A stretch of DNA of 64,000 nucleotides from Pseudoflavitalea rhizosphaerae. GTDB taxonomy: Bacteria; Bacteroidota; Bacteroidia; Chitinophagales; Chitinophagaceae. Every line of letters begins with the position of its first letter. Position 1 is the first letter of the stretch. The notes under the pieces are model-generated. The model had not been told where the DNA came from and ran no database searches. It worked only from the letters and a program-made list of their open reading frames with translations. Where the stretch lies: NCBI RefSeq assembly GCF_003991355.1, contig NZ_RCSU01000005.1, positions 354,039-418,038 of the forward strand, read 5' to 3'. This document shows, one piece after another, positions 27,555 through 36,416 of the stretch. Made by a program: the position numbers and the translations under genes.

Positions 27555-27596
27555 GAAGTGCCGGCGGATGCAGGTCCGCCGCACTTCATTTTATTT
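27555..27596 (+). terminator. Strong hairpin between susD and the downstream lipoprotein gene
   Basis: GAAGTGCCGGCGGA at 27555-27568 pairs with TCCGCCGCACTTC at 27575-27587, with one bulged C, followed by ATTTTATTT. It ends only 8-16 bases before the next ATG at 27604. This is the structure of a terminator or attenuator that would lower expression of the third gene relative to susCD. Confidence 0.7.
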
Positions 27597-27603
27597 ATGT
27601 GAT

Positions 27604-28938
27604 ATGAAACAATGGCTCCTCATCCTTTGCACCATCAGTGTGTTTGCCTGTAAAAAGAATGGCGGAGAGGTAACAATGAGCAATCTGGTTGTATCGAACG
27701 ATACCAGTGCCGCCCTCACCGCAAGGATCAGGTTTTCACTCAACCGGTTGACAGACGCCAGTATCAGTGTAACTGATACCGCTACCGGTGAAACAAAACG
27801 TACAGTCACCTCGAAAGAAAAGATCCATCACAATATCACAGTTACTCATCTCAAAGAGAATACCACTTATAGCTTTCGCATACATGTTCCTGTTGGTAAC
27901 GGAGGCGATGAATGGACCAGTCCTGAGCAAAACTTCACTACTGCACAAATCCCTTCGTTCGTAAAAAAATTTTACGATCCTGCAGCAAACAATCTGAATG
28001 AAACGGCAGGAAGTCATTTCTTCTTCAATCTCAGGGGAACGCCCAGGGGCTGCATTTTCATCATCGATCACAAAGGGAAGCTGGTATGGTACCGTACCAC
28101 AAAGAACCCACTAAAAGTTGTCAGGCTCACAAAGAAGAATACGCTGCTTTGCCTGGAAGATGAAAACAATACACCATATGGTGACGGAAATGTGATCACA
28201 GAGCTCAGTCTGGGCGGAGACACTATTTTCTTCGCGAGGCAAAACACAGGAGGATTCGATAAATCAGCCCACCACGATCTCTGCCTCAATCACCGCGGTA
28301 ATATCGTGGCAGTTACCAATGTATTCAAAAGTAACGGATCTATGCCGGGAGATGGTCTGCTGGAGCTGGACCGCAATGGAAAGAAAGTGTGGGAATGGAC
28401 CAGTTTCGATTCGCCTGATGCTGCCGAAACCGGCATCCACAATCAACCCTGGATAAACTCGCTGGTTCAGGACACGGATAACAATTACATTATTTCACTT
28501 CGTTCTTTTTCGCAGGTATGGAAGATCAATTCCAGTTCCGGCGCAGTAATGTGGAAGCTCGGCAAAGGAGGAAATGTGGAAATGAATCCAGCCGATGAAT
28601 TCATGTTCCAACATTATGCACACCGCAACCCGGCAGGCGATCTGATGTTGTTCGATAACGGAAGCGCAGAACGTCCTGTGAGCAGGCTGTTAAGTTTCAC
28701 CATCGATGAACAACAGAAAAAGGCAACTACAAGATTGAAAACAGAATTGCCTTCATCTCTATATTCAAACATCATGGGAAGCGCCATGATGTTGCCGGAT
28801 CAGCAACTGCTCAGCGCCAGTTCTACCAACAGCAGGTTTGTGAAGACCGATGCCGCGGGCACCGTACTCTGGAGTATCAAAGTGGCTGAACCATTTTACC
28901 GCGCGGAATTTATTGGCAATCCTTTTGCCGGCCAGTAA
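27604..28938 (+). CDS. Arylsulfotransferase (ASST)-like lipoprotein
   Basis: The protein is 444 residues from the ATG at 27604, which starts a lipoprotein signal (MKQWLLILCTISVFACKK). Residues about 25-120 look like an FN3-type domain. The beta-propeller then shows the ASST histidine-bearing motifs: HHDLCLNHRGNIVAV, GIHNQPWINSLVQD, and FQHYAHRNPAGDLMLFDNGS. ASST enzymes move a sulfate group between phenols through a histidine. Whether this member is a sulfotransferase or only a propeller binding protein is uncertain. It belongs to the second SusCD operon. Confidence 0.75.
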   Translation: MKQWLLILCTISVFACKKNGGEVTMSNLVVSNDTSAALTARIRFSLNRLTDASISVTDTATGETKRTVTSKEKIHHNITVTHLKENTTYSFRIHVPVGNGGDEWTSPEQNFTTAQIPSFVKKFYDPAANNLNETAGSHFFFNLRGTPRGCIFIIDHKGKLVWYRTTKNPLKVVRLTKKNTLLCLEDENNTPYGDGNVITELSLGGDTIFFARQNTGGFDKSAHHDLCLNHRGNIVAVTNVFKSNGSMPGDGLLELDRNGKKVWEWTSFDSPDAAETGIHNQPWINSLVQDTDNNYIISLRSFSQVWKINSSSGAVMWKLGKGGNVEMNPADEFMFQHYAHRNPAGDLMLFDNGSAERPVSRLLSFTIDEQQKKATTRLKTELPSSLYSNIMGSAMMLPDQQLLSASSTNSRFVKTDAAGTVLWSIKVAEPFYRAEFIGNPFAGQ

Positions 28939-28941
28939 AAT

Positions 28942-28972
28942 AAAACAGCCTCCGGAGACCGGAGACTGTTTT
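28942..28972. terminator. Bidirectional terminator between convergent genes
   Basis: AAAACAG...CTCCGG pairs with CCGGAG...CTGTTTT around an AGA loop, with A-rich and T-rich flanks. It sits between the ends of the ASST-like gene and the minus-strand TPR gene, so it can serve both. Confidence 0.85.
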
Positions 28973-29017
28973 GGTACTTACACCCCTGTTTTTCGATGGA
29001 ATGACAATTCAAAAAAA

Positions 29018-30646
29018 TTATTTTCCGCCGGGTGTAGGTTGTTTTGATCCAACATTCTTTTCCAGTACGGAAATATATCGTTGTGCATCTTTGTTATCGG
29101 GATCGATGGCCAGGATTTTCTGGAGGTAAGTGATTGCTTCCGGAAAGTCCTTTTCTGTATTGGTTTCATAAGCCGCCACATAACCATATGCTTCGATCAG
29201 CCATTTTTTGTTGGTAGCATTGCTGGTATCTTTTTCCAGAACAGTGATCAGGTTATGATAGTGTGGGATGGCAGTACCGGCTTCCATGGTAGAATCTTGC
29301 ATGGAATTGGCGCGCGCACGCCAGTAGTAACCGAATGCCTGCTCCGGATATTTGGCGATATAAGTACCAAATACGGTATCAGCCTGAATATATTCTTCCG
29401 CTCTGAAATGCGCCAGGCCCCAGTTGAAGAGGTCCAGGTTGGTGGCCTGATCGTTACCGGTATAGAACCTGCCTGAGTATTTTGCTTCCAGGCTATAATT
29501 CTTCAGTTTCTTGCTGATGTCTGTGAGCTTCTTATAATACGCATAAGCAGCAGCGCTGTCTGTCTGGCGTTCGGCTGCTTTCTCGTAATAAGCGATGGCG
29601 CTGTCTTCCATACCAGCCTGTGTGCCGTACAGCTCAGCCATCGTTTCAAAATCTTTTGCAACATAATTGCTGTCGTGACCCGTTGCGAAATACTGTTTCA
29701 TGGTAGACATGGCAGTAGCGGTATCGCTGAGTCCGAGATAGCTATAAGCAAGCAGCTTGTAAAGTCTCGCATTGTTGGGGGAAGTTGCGATCAGGGTTTT
29801 TGCCTTTTCGATGGCCGGCTCATAGTTCTTGGTGAGATAGAGCAGGTCTGTGAGCTGGTATTCATTATCATCGCTGGGATCGCTGTGGCGTTTGTATTTG
29901 AGGAAATAGCTCATAGCCTGTGGCAGATCGCGATAGTAATAATGATAGTACAGTTCATAGTAAGCAGGCGCATACAGTGAATCTGCAGCGATGGCTTTAT
30001 CGAAATAATCTACATAAAGCTGGTCGTTCTTCTGGGCAACGAAGATCTTACCCAGTTGGTAGAGCGCAGCAGCATAATTTTTGTCCTTGTCCAGTGCTTC
30101 GGTATAGGCTTTGTAAGCAGCAGTACCGTCGCCGATCCTGCGCCAGGCATCACCCTGAAGTGCGTAGAGTTCAGCATCTTTCTTTGCACGCCTGATGGCT
30201 TTGTCCAGCACTGCCAGTGCAAACTGGGGATCACCATTTTTTGCGTCCAGGTGCGAATTGGCTACACCGGCCAGTACGTTCGCATCCTTTTCTTTAGTAG
30301 CTTCCATGGCGTGGTTGAAGAGGGCAGCGGCACTGTCTTTTTTATCTTCCTTCAACAGCAGGGCTCCGTAAGCCACTTCAAACATGGGTTGGTTACGAAC
30401 TTCGGCAGGCGCTGCATTGAGTTCCTGGCGAAGGACGGCAGCACTGTCATTTCCCGGAAAAGTCTGGGAGAGCAAATACCAGTTAGCCGCATTGTTGGGG
30501 TCGGCTTTCAGGGATGCGTGCAAAACCTCGCGGGCGCTGGCATAACGCTGATGATAAATAAGATCCTTTGCATCTGGTTGCTGGTCCTGTGCAAAGCTGC
30601 TGGTGACGCCACAAAGAAGAGCGATAGCTGTAACAGTATATTTCAT
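29018..30646 (-). CDS. Secreted tetratricopeptide-repeat protein
   Basis: The 542-residue protein has a signal peptide (MKYTVTAIALLCGVTSSFAQ). About ten degenerate TPR units follow, seen as repeated helix pairs such as YAAALYQLGKIFVAQKNDQ, ARLYKLLAYSYLGLSDTAT and AITYLQKILAIDPDNKDAQR. It is probably a periplasmic scaffold or protein-interaction module. It is transcribed alone and divergently from the two-component system. Confidence 0.85.
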   Translation of the reverse strand: MKYTVTAIALLCGVTSSFAQDQQPDAKDLIYHQRYASAREVLHASLKADPNNAANWYLLSQTFPGNDSAAVLRQELNAAPAEVRNQPMFEVAYGALLLKEDKKDSAAALFNHAMEATKEKDANVLAGVANSHLDAKNGDPQFALAVLDKAIRRAKKDAELYALQGDAWRRIGDGTAAYKAYTEALDKDKNYAAALYQLGKIFVAQKNDQLYVDYFDKAIAADSLYAPAYYELYYHYYYRDLPQAMSYFLKYKRHSDPSDDNEYQLTDLLYLTKNYEPAIEKAKTLIATSPNNARLYKLLAYSYLGLSDTATAMSTMKQYFATGHDSNYVAKDFETMAELYGTQAGMEDSAIAYYEKAAERQTDSAAAYAYYKKLTDISKKLKNYSLEAKYSGRFYTGNDQATNLDLFNWGLAHFRAEEYIQADTVFGTYIAKYPEQAFGYYWRARANSMQDSTMEAGTAIPHYHNLITVLEKDTSNATNKKWLIEAYGYVAAYETNTEKDFPEAITYLQKILAIDPDNKDAQRYISVLEKNVGSKQPTPGGK

Positions 30647-30821
30647 TTAAGCACAATTTAAATAACCCGCCAGTAGAGCTGAACGGGAGTTTAACTACTA
30701 AATTCAGAGAACGCTAAAATTAAATACCTCCCTTCAGTGTGGCGTTAATATAGCATTAGAATAATATTAGAATTGCCGTTTACCCGTTCTACAGACCGTC
30801 CGTGGGTTATTTTTAAGCATG

Positions 30822-30829
30822 TAACTTTG
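30822..30829 (+). promoter_or_regulatory. -7 promoter element (TAACTTTG), 4 bases before the response-regulator ATG
   Basis: This exact TAnnTTTG box ends only 4 bases upstream of the ATG at 30834. A start of transcription 5-7 bases after the box would fall on or next to the A of ATG, giving a leaderless transcript. A weaker box (TATTTTTA) lies at 30808-30815. Confidence 0.5.
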
Positions 30830-30833
30830 CATT

Positions 30834-31529
30834 ATGGAGGAAAGGAAAATATTAATTGTGGAAGATGAGAAAAAGATCGCAGATACACTGAAGATCGGTC
30901 TCATCGAAAACGGCTATCATGCTGAAGTGGCCTATGACGGAAAGATCGGGGAAAGGCTGTTTTTTCAACACGATTTCAACCTGGTGATACTGGATATCAA
31001 CCTGCCCGGTATCAATGGGTATGAACTCTGCCGGATCATCCGGGCTCATTCTTCAGGTATTCCTGTGATCATGCTCACCAGTCTCAGCAGGCTGACAGAC
31101 AAGGTAGAAGGCTATAATGCCGGCGCAGACGACTACCTTGTGAAACCTTTCGAATTCAAGGAATTGCTGCTGAAGATCCAGGTGCTGCTCAAACGTACTA
31201 TGCACCAACAGATACCCGTAGGGAATTTACTGAGGGCAGGCGACCTGGAAATGAACCTGGACAATAAAGAAGTTCGCCGTGGTGAACGAAGGATCAATCT
31301 TACAGCAAAAGAATTCCAGTTGCTGGAGTTCCTTTTGCGCAACAAGAACAGGGTGGTGAGCCGCGCCGATATTTCCATCAATGTATGGGATATCGATTTC
31401 GATACCAATACAAATATCATCGACGTATATATCAGCTACCTCCGGAACAAGATCGATAAGGAACATAATCACAAGCTCATTCAAACACAGATCGGAATGG
31501 GGTATATTTTAAAAACGGTTGAACGATGA
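30834..31529 (+). CDS. OmpR-family response regulator
   Basis: The 231-residue protein has a receiver domain (ILIVEDEKK; phosphoacceptor Asp54 in LVILDINLPG; MLTSLS; YLVKPFE) and a C-terminal winged helix of the Trans_reg_C type (LTAKEFQLLEFLLRNKNRVV). The ATG is fixed because no other start precedes the receiver motif. It overlaps the kinase gene by 4 bases (ATGA), a cognate pair. The target genes are unknown. Confidence 0.93.
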   Translation: MEERKILIVEDEKKIADTLKIGLIENGYHAEVAYDGKIGERLFFQHDFNLVILDINLPGINGYELCRIIRAHSSGIPVIMLTSLSRLTDKVEGYNAGADDYLVKPFEFKELLLKIQVLLKRTMHQQIPVGNLLRAGDLEMNLDNKEVRRGERRINLTAKEFQLLEFLLRNKNRVVSRADISINVWDIDFDTNTNIIDVYISYLRNKIDKEHNHKLIQTQIGMGYILKTVER

Positions 31530-32905
31530 TGCACGTTCGCATACGGATCACCGTTCTTTTTGGCAGCATCGTGTTTGTACTGCTGGCGCTCGTATGCAGT
31601 GCAGTTTTCTATTTTTATTATACCAATCGCGAACACGATATACGCAGAAGGCTCACCAACCGCGCCATCACTACTGCCCGCCTGCTTCAGCAACCGGAAG
31701 TGTTTGATCCGCGCGTGTTGCAGAAGATCGATTCCAGCACGGCAATGACCATGAAGGAAAAAGTGATGGAAGTGTATACCGGCGATGGCCAGCTAATCTA
31801 TCGTTCCAGTGACGACCCCGCAGATACGCTCAGCTTTGATGCATCGATCTTTGAACAGGTGAAGAAAAAAAATCCTGTTTATTTTTTCTCCGGCGTTAAA
31901 GACGCCATTGCCTGGCGACCTTCAGACAGCACCGTGAATATGGTGATGGTATCCGCCGGATACGATGAAGACGGGCTTACCAAACTGGGGCAACTCAAGA
32001 TCATTCTCTGGCTTTGCTTCGGAGGCGGAGTAGTGGCCGCATTTGCAGCCGGCTATATTTTCTCGGAACGATTGCTCCGTCCGGTACGCCAGATCACTGA
32101 TGATATCAAAGATATTTCCGCCCGCAACCTCGCCAGGCGCATCAATACCGGAAAGGTCCACGACGAATGGTTTTACCTGTCGGACACACTCAACAAATTA
32201 CTGAACCGGCTGCAGGAGAGTTTCGAGATCCAGCGCCGATTCATCGCCAATGCCTCTCATGAGTTGAGTACCCCGCTTACCGCTATTTCCAGTCAGCTCG
32301 AAGTAAGCCTGCAAAAGAACCGCGATGCCGGACAATACCGTGGCACCATGGAATCCGTTTACCAGGATGTGCAATACCTCAGCAAGCTCACGCAGACACT
32401 CCTTGAATTTGCACAGGCTTCAGAAGATCCCGGCGGACTGGAAATTGAACAGATACGTATAGACGAAATCCTCATGCAACTGCCTGCCGCACTGAACAAG
32501 CTCAACCTGCAATACAGTATGGTTCTGAGTTTCGAAGGATTGCCGGAAAAAGAGGAACGACTGATCGTGGCCGGCAATGCAGAACTGCTGTTCTCTGCTA
32601 TCAAGAACCTGGTGTCCAATGCCTGTAAATATTCATCCGATCATAAAGCCTGGGTAAGGCTTTCCGTGGAGGATGAGCATATCATCATCACTATACGAGA
32701 CAAAGGCAAGGGCATACCAAAAGAGGACCTGCCCTATATCTTCCAGCCCTTTTATCGTGGCGCCAATGCCTGGGAGGAAAGTGGTTTCGGATTGGGCCTA
32801 TCCCTGGTGAGCAGGATCATCAAGCTCCACAAAGGCGAGCTTTCCGTGACATCCTCCGAAGGCGATGGCTCTGTATTCACCATCACGCTGCCATCACATT
32901 ATTGA
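31526..32905 (+). CDS. Sensor histidine kinase (HAMP-type), partner of the response regulator
   Basis: The 459-residue protein has a membrane helix near residues 8-32, a periplasmic domain of about 125 residues, a second helix (ILWLCFGGGVVAAFAAGYIF) and a HAMP region. The H-box is NASHELSTPLTAIS with His245, followed by the N box (NLVSNACKYS) and G boxes (DKGKGIPKEDL, GFGLGLSLVSRI). It phosphorylates the OmpR-type regulator whose gene overlaps it. The periplasmic sensor region has no recognised fold. Confidence 0.92.
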   Translation: MMHVRIRITVLFGSIVFVLLALVCSAVFYFYYTNREHDIRRRLTNRAITTARLLQQPEVFDPRVLQKIDSSTAMTMKEKVMEVYTGDGQLIYRSSDDPADTLSFDASIFEQVKKKNPVYFFSGVKDAIAWRPSDSTVNMVMVSAGYDEDGLTKLGQLKIILWLCFGGGVVAAFAAGYIFSERLLRPVRQITDDIKDISARNLARRINTGKVHDEWFYLSDTLNKLLNRLQESFEIQRRFIANASHELSTPLTAISSQLEVSLQKNRDAGQYRGTMESVYQDVQYLSKLTQTLLEFAQASEDPGGLEIEQIRIDEILMQLPAALNKLNLQYSMVLSFEGLPEKEERLIVAGNAELLFSAIKNLVSNACKYSSDHKAWVRLSVEDEHIIITIRDKGKGIPKEDLPYIFQPFYRGANAWEESGFGLGLSLVSRIIKLHKGELSVTSSEGDGSVFTITLPSHY

Positions 32906-32944
32906 CATTCGTGCAAAAATTGCTGTATCAATCCTGCCGCCAAA

Positions 32945-32977
32945 TTGGGAAACCATAATGATCTTTCTGTACATTTG
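32945..32977 (+). promoter_or_regulatory. Promoter of the FtsE-like gene
   Basis: TTG at 32945-32947 and TACATTTG at 32970-32977 (exact -7 match) are spaced by 22 bases. The ATG follows at 33001. Confidence 0.55.
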
Positions 32978-33000
32978 TTTCTTATTAAGGCACTTAACCT

Positions 33001-33690
33001 ATGCAGGAAGCAATCATCGAAATCAGGCACGCAAATATTTACCAGGGAAAAAACCTGGTACTGCAGGATGTGAACCTCCGTGTCAACCGCGGCGAATTCG
33101 TGTACCTGGTTGGAAAAACAGGCACCGGTAAATCAAGCTTACTGAAAACACTTTACGGCGATCTCCCTCTCAAAGAAGGCGACTGCACCGTTGTGGGTTT
33201 CGACCTCAATAAAATGGACTGGAAGAAAGTCCCTTTCCTTCGTCGCAACCTGGGCGTGGTTTTCCAGGACTTCCAGCTGCTCACAGACCGTAACGTGAAC
33301 GATAACCTGAAATTCGTGCTGAGAGCCACCGGCTGGAAAGACGAAAAACTGATGGACGAAAAGATCGTTGATGTTCTCGATAAAGTAGGCCTCAAAGCAA
33401 AAGGTTTCAAAATGCCTTACGAGCTTTCTGGCGGAGAGCAGCAAAGGGTAGACATTGCCCGTGCACTCCTCAATTCGCCCAAGCTGATCCTTGCAGACGA
33501 ACCTACCGGCAACCTCGATCCGGAAACCTCCGACGAGATCATGCAATTGCTGGTACAGATCAGCCGCGATTACGGCACTGCCATCGTAATGGCCACCCAT
33601 GATTATATCGTGATCAATAAATTCCCTGCGCGTCTTGTGCGAACTGAGCGCGGCCGTGTGATTGATAACGCTTCCATCTCTATGAGCTAG
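33001..33690 (+). CDS. ftsE: FtsE-like ABC transporter ATP-binding protein
   Basis: The 229-residue ATPase has a Walker [10 protein letters not shown], signature [17 protein letters not shown], Walker [11 protein letters not shown] and the H loop ATHD, and the usual FtsE length. FtsE with FtsX forms the septal complex that activates peptidoglycan hydrolases. No ftsX lies beside it here, so the partner must be encoded elsewhere, as is often seen in Bacteroidota. A general lipoprotein-export (LolD) assignment is possible on sequence alone. Confidence 0.8.
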   Translation: MQEAIIEIRHANIYQGKNLVLQDVNLRVNRGEFVYLVGKTGTGKSSLLKTLYGDLPLKEGDCTVVGFDLNKMDWKKVPFLRRNLGVVFQDFQLLTDRNVNDNLKFVLRATGWKDEKLMDEKIVDVLDKVGLKAKGFKMPYELSGGEQQRVDIARALLNSPKLILADEPTGNLDPETSDEIMQLLVQISRDYGTAIVMATHDYIVINKFPARLVRTERGRVIDNASISMS

Positions 33691-33706
33691 TATTGGTGGC
33701 GTCCCC

Positions 33707-34153
33707 GCAGTTGCGAAGGGATATGAACCGGCGATGCGAAAACAAACCAGCGCGGGTAAATATCTACTGAGCTTTGTGGGGAAAGATGAGGGGTTTGGTA
33801 ATGCTATTGGACTGCATCGCTTATGTTTTCAAGACGCCTTGTCCATACCCCTTCGACAACTGCTATTCGAGAGTGCAGCTTCAACCAGAAATCATTAAGG
33901 CATAGATAAAATTTAGCGGCCATCTGCAACTACAGATGGCCGTTACTGTTATTAAGGCTTCCAGAAATATTTTGGAATACAGCTACACATTATCGGTGCA
34001 CTGTTGACAAAGTGATATGGACAAGGCGTCTTGAAAACAAAAGCGCAAAAGCCTGGCTCAGCACCACCGCTCAATCCATCCAACTACAGCTCATCGATAT
34101 TCACATGCGTTGGTTTGTTTTCTCAACGCCGGTTCATATCCTTTGGCAACTAC
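33707..34153. repeat. Non-coding 447-bp nested inverted-repeat element
   Basis: No plausible gene lies between 33691 and 34169. The outer arms (33707-33753 and 34107-34153) pair at 41 of 47 positions. The inner arms (33818-33847 and 34016-34045) pair at 29 of 30. The sequence between outer and inner arm on each side is also recognisably related (GTAAATATC/GTGAATATC, then TGAGCT), so this is a repeat of about 140 bp present in inverted orientation. It frames a 168-bp centre with its own hairpin. No transposase and no target duplication were seen. Confidence 0.8.
33917..33942. repeat. Central hairpin of the nested element
   Basis: CGGCCATCTG and CAGATGGCCG form a perfect 10-bp stem with a CAACTA loop, followed by TTACTGTTATT. 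It sits at the middle of the 447-bp inverted repeat and could end transcription from ftsE or form the core of a structured RNA. Confidence 0.7.
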
Positions 34154-34169
34154 AAAGCAGATAAGAACA

Positions 34170-35312
34170 TTATCCGGTAACTTTTTCCTGCCAGATCACC
34201 TGGCTCAGCTGTTTTGCATTGCGTTCGTTATTGAACATCGGTTCCAGCAATTGCTGACGAAGCGTGATCTCTTCCTGCGTAAATGGATTGTGGTACAACT
34301 GCGCCACGATCTGTTTGAAGGATTCGGCATTGGTGCCGATATGGCAGGCAGGACTGATGCTACTGTCTTTCACAGCGGCATCATTCACCACGCAGTGACG
34401 CCCATTGAAGAGGGCATTGAGCAGTTTCAGTTTCACGCCGGTGCAGTTGAAACTGGGAAGGATATTGATCTGCGCTTTACTGATCATGTCCTGCATCTCG
34501 TCTTCCGAAGGATTGGCTACCACGCAGGTATGACCTGAACGCTCAGCCGCTTTTTCCAGTTTGCGGGAAGGGTCTTTCCCGGCTACGATGAAGTGGGCAG
34601 GAATTTCATTGAACACTTCCTCGATGAGCCAGATGGCGGCCTTTTCATTTTCATCAACGGAAAGATTACCCTGGTAGAGACAGAAACAACCGATGCCTTC
34701 TTTGGAGTTGATATGATTGTAAGGAAGGAACACCGGCAGGTGCATGATATTCTTTACTCCGAATTTGTTGCGATAGGTCTGTACATCCTGCTCTGATACG
34801 GCGAGGATCACAGAAGCTTTTTCAGCAATGGCTGCTTCGTATGAGCGTAGCAGTTTGCTTTCGTGGAGATAGTATAATTTCTTGAAAACGGAATGGGTGG
34901 AGTCCGCCAGCTGGCGATAATACTGGTATTCCACATTGTGCAGGCGGAGAATGGTTTTGCGATTGGCAAAACGTTCATCCTGCAGGATGCTGCTGCAATG
35001 GATGCCTTCCAGGAGAATGGGATGATCATCGTTCAGGAGATTGTTCACCAGCTCTGCACTGCAGCGGGAAGCCACAATATAGGGCAGTTTATGAGAGAAG
35101 CCTTTATGTCCGCACTGGCGTTCATAATAGTGAACAGATGCGCAATATTGTTCCAGTTCTGCTTGCGGTCCGCGGCCATATTCGAAACAATGCAGGTGGA
35201 TCTTCACACCTGCCTGGTGCAGGGCTACGAGCTTGTAGAAGAGATCGAACAGTCCGCCATGATTAACGGGGTAGGGGACGTCGAGGGAAACGATATGTAA
35301 GTGCCTTTCCAA
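34170..35312 (-). CDS. Glycosyltransferase (GT-B, family 4-like)
   Basis: The 380-residue protein starts with VSLDVPYPVNHGGLFDLFYK, the usual opening of this GT-B branch, and has the C-terminal nucleotide-sugar region (YQGNLSVDENEKA, FIVAGKDPS, INILPSFNCTGVKLKLLNAL). No ATG is available: the only initiation codon after the in-frame stop and before the conserved start is TTG at 35312. It follows the previous glycosyltransferase gene by 5 bases and is the last gene of a three-gene polysaccharide operon. The acceptor is unknown. Confidence 0.85.
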   Translation of the reverse strand: MERHLHIVSLDVPYPVNHGGLFDLFYKLVALHQAGVKIHLHCFEYGRGPQAELEQYCASVHYYERQCGHKGFSHKLPYIVASRCSAELVNNLLNDDHPILLEGIHCSSILQDERFANRKTILRLHNVEYQYYRQLADSTHSVFKKLYYLHESKLLRSYEAAIAEKASVILAVSEQDVQTYRNKFGVKNIMHLPVFLPYNHINSKEGIGCFCLYQGNLSVDENEKAAIWLIEEVFNEIPAHFIVAGKDPSRKLEKAAERSGHTCVVANPSEDEMQDMISKAQINILPSFNCTGVKLKLLNALFNGRHCVVNDAAVKDSSISPACHIGTNAESFKQIVAQLYHNPFTQEEITLRQQLLEPMFNNERNAKQLSQVIWQEKVTG

Positions 35313-35317
35313 AATGC

Positions 35318-36403
35318 TTAAAAAATATTAGAATAAAATGAGATTAGTTTTTTTTCTTCTTCCTGCCAGTTGAGTTGGGTCCTTGCTTTGAGACAATTTT
35401 CCTGTAATTCCTTGTACAATTGTTCATCATTCAGCAGTGTGTTCAGGCCTTGAGCGATGGTATCCGGTTCCAGATCGTGAATAAGAACAGCAATTTGGTA
35501 CTGATTGTTTATTTCACGGTAAACGGGATAATCAACGCATAATTGTGGGAGGCCGGAATGGAAATAATCAGAGAACCTGTTGGCCAGGGAGAAATAGTTG
35601 CTAATGCCTTCTTTATCAAAGAGTGTTACGCCTGCCCAGGCGTTCTGAGTAATGTTCCTGAGCTCTTCAGGGACCAGTTTGCCACGGAATATTATTTTTT
35701 CTTCCAAACCATATTCCTTCGTCAGTTGTATGGCTTGCTCCATGAAATTGCCATTGCCACAGATCATGAGTTTAGCATCCACCATTTTCATGGCGGGGAT
35801 CAGGGTTTCAAAGCTCCTTCCTTCATTCACGGCTCCCTGGTAAAGAATATATTTTTCTTTTTTCTCCGGGATGGAAAGCGGGCGCAGTACAGGCATGTTG
35901 CGGATCACTTCGAATGATTTCCCATACATTTTCCTGAACTCCTCTGCGATGGGCGTGTTCACTGTATAGTTATGATCGAAATGGGGAACGCTGATGCGTT
36001 CGATCCGTTTCCAAACCTTGTATATTGCCGGCCTGGTAGCTATTTCTTTCATTTCACAGAAAAGCTCATGCGCATCGTATACTCTTTTACTGCCTTTCAG
36101 TCTGGTGGCCATCAGCACAGGCAGGATGGTGTCCAGGTCTATTGCACAAACCAGGTCGGCTTTCCGGAACAAGAGGTAAAAAAGCAGTCGCAGGTTGTAT
36201 TCGATATAAAAACTTTTTCCTTTCTGAAAGAAGCAGTTGAGGCGTTTTTGCCGGAAAGGTTGTTCTTGGAGAGGGATGGAATTTTTTTCTTTTCTTCCTA
36301 CCAGTTCCACTGCATAACCCGCACGGACAAGCGAAGTGCAGATCCGGATCATGCGTTGATCGAAAGTACAGTCGTTGGTAATGGTGAAGATCAGTTTTTT
36401 CAT
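35318..36403 (-). CDS. Glycosyltransferase (GT-B, group 1-like)
   Basis: The 361-residue protein carries the GT-B layout: an N-terminal domain (DQRMIRICTSLVRAGYAVEL) and a C-terminal donor domain (YILYQGAVNEGRSFETLI, MICGNGNFMEQ, IIFRGKLVPEELR). It lies between the Gfo/Idh dehydrogenase (13 bases upstream) and the second glycosyltransferase, which points to assembly of a surface glycan or exopolysaccharide. Confidence 0.85.
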   Translation of the reverse strand: MKKLIFTITNDCTFDQRMIRICTSLVRAGYAVELVGRKEKNSIPLQEQPFRQKRLNCFFQKGKSFYIEYNLRLLFYLLFRKADLVCAIDLDTILPVLMATRLKGSKRVYDAHELFCEMKEIATRPAIYKVWKRIERISVPHFDHNYTVNTPIAEEFRKMYGKSFEVIRNMPVLRPLSIPEKKEKYILYQGAVNEGRSFETLIPAMKMVDAKLMICGNGNFMEQAIQLTKEYGLEEKIIFRGKLVPEELRNITQNAWAGVTLFDKEGISNYFSLANRFSDYFHSGLPQLCVDYPVYREINNQYQIAVLIHDLEPDTIAQGLNTLLNDEQLYKELQENCLKARTQLNWQEEEKKLISFYSNIF

Positions 36404-36416
36404 CGAAGGACTGAAG

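Noticed and set aside
30056..30661. 201-codon open frame antisense to the TPR gene
   Set aside because: The minus-strand TPR protein with signal peptide and repeats explains the region; the antisense frame has no family features.
33001..33690. LolD or phosphonate ABC ATPase in place of FtsE
   Set aside because: Length and motifs fit FtsE best, but without an adjacent membrane partner the alternative is not fully excluded; confidence was lowered accordingly.
33707..34153. Retron or group II intron RNA in the nested inverted repeat
   Set aside because: No reverse transcriptase gene is next to it, and no domain V-like or msr/msd-like layout could be identified by eye.
33691..34169. CRISPR array or integron attC cassette in the gap after ftsE
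   Set aside because: There are inverted arms and one hairpin but no regularly spaced direct repeats, no cas or integrase gene and no attC core sites.
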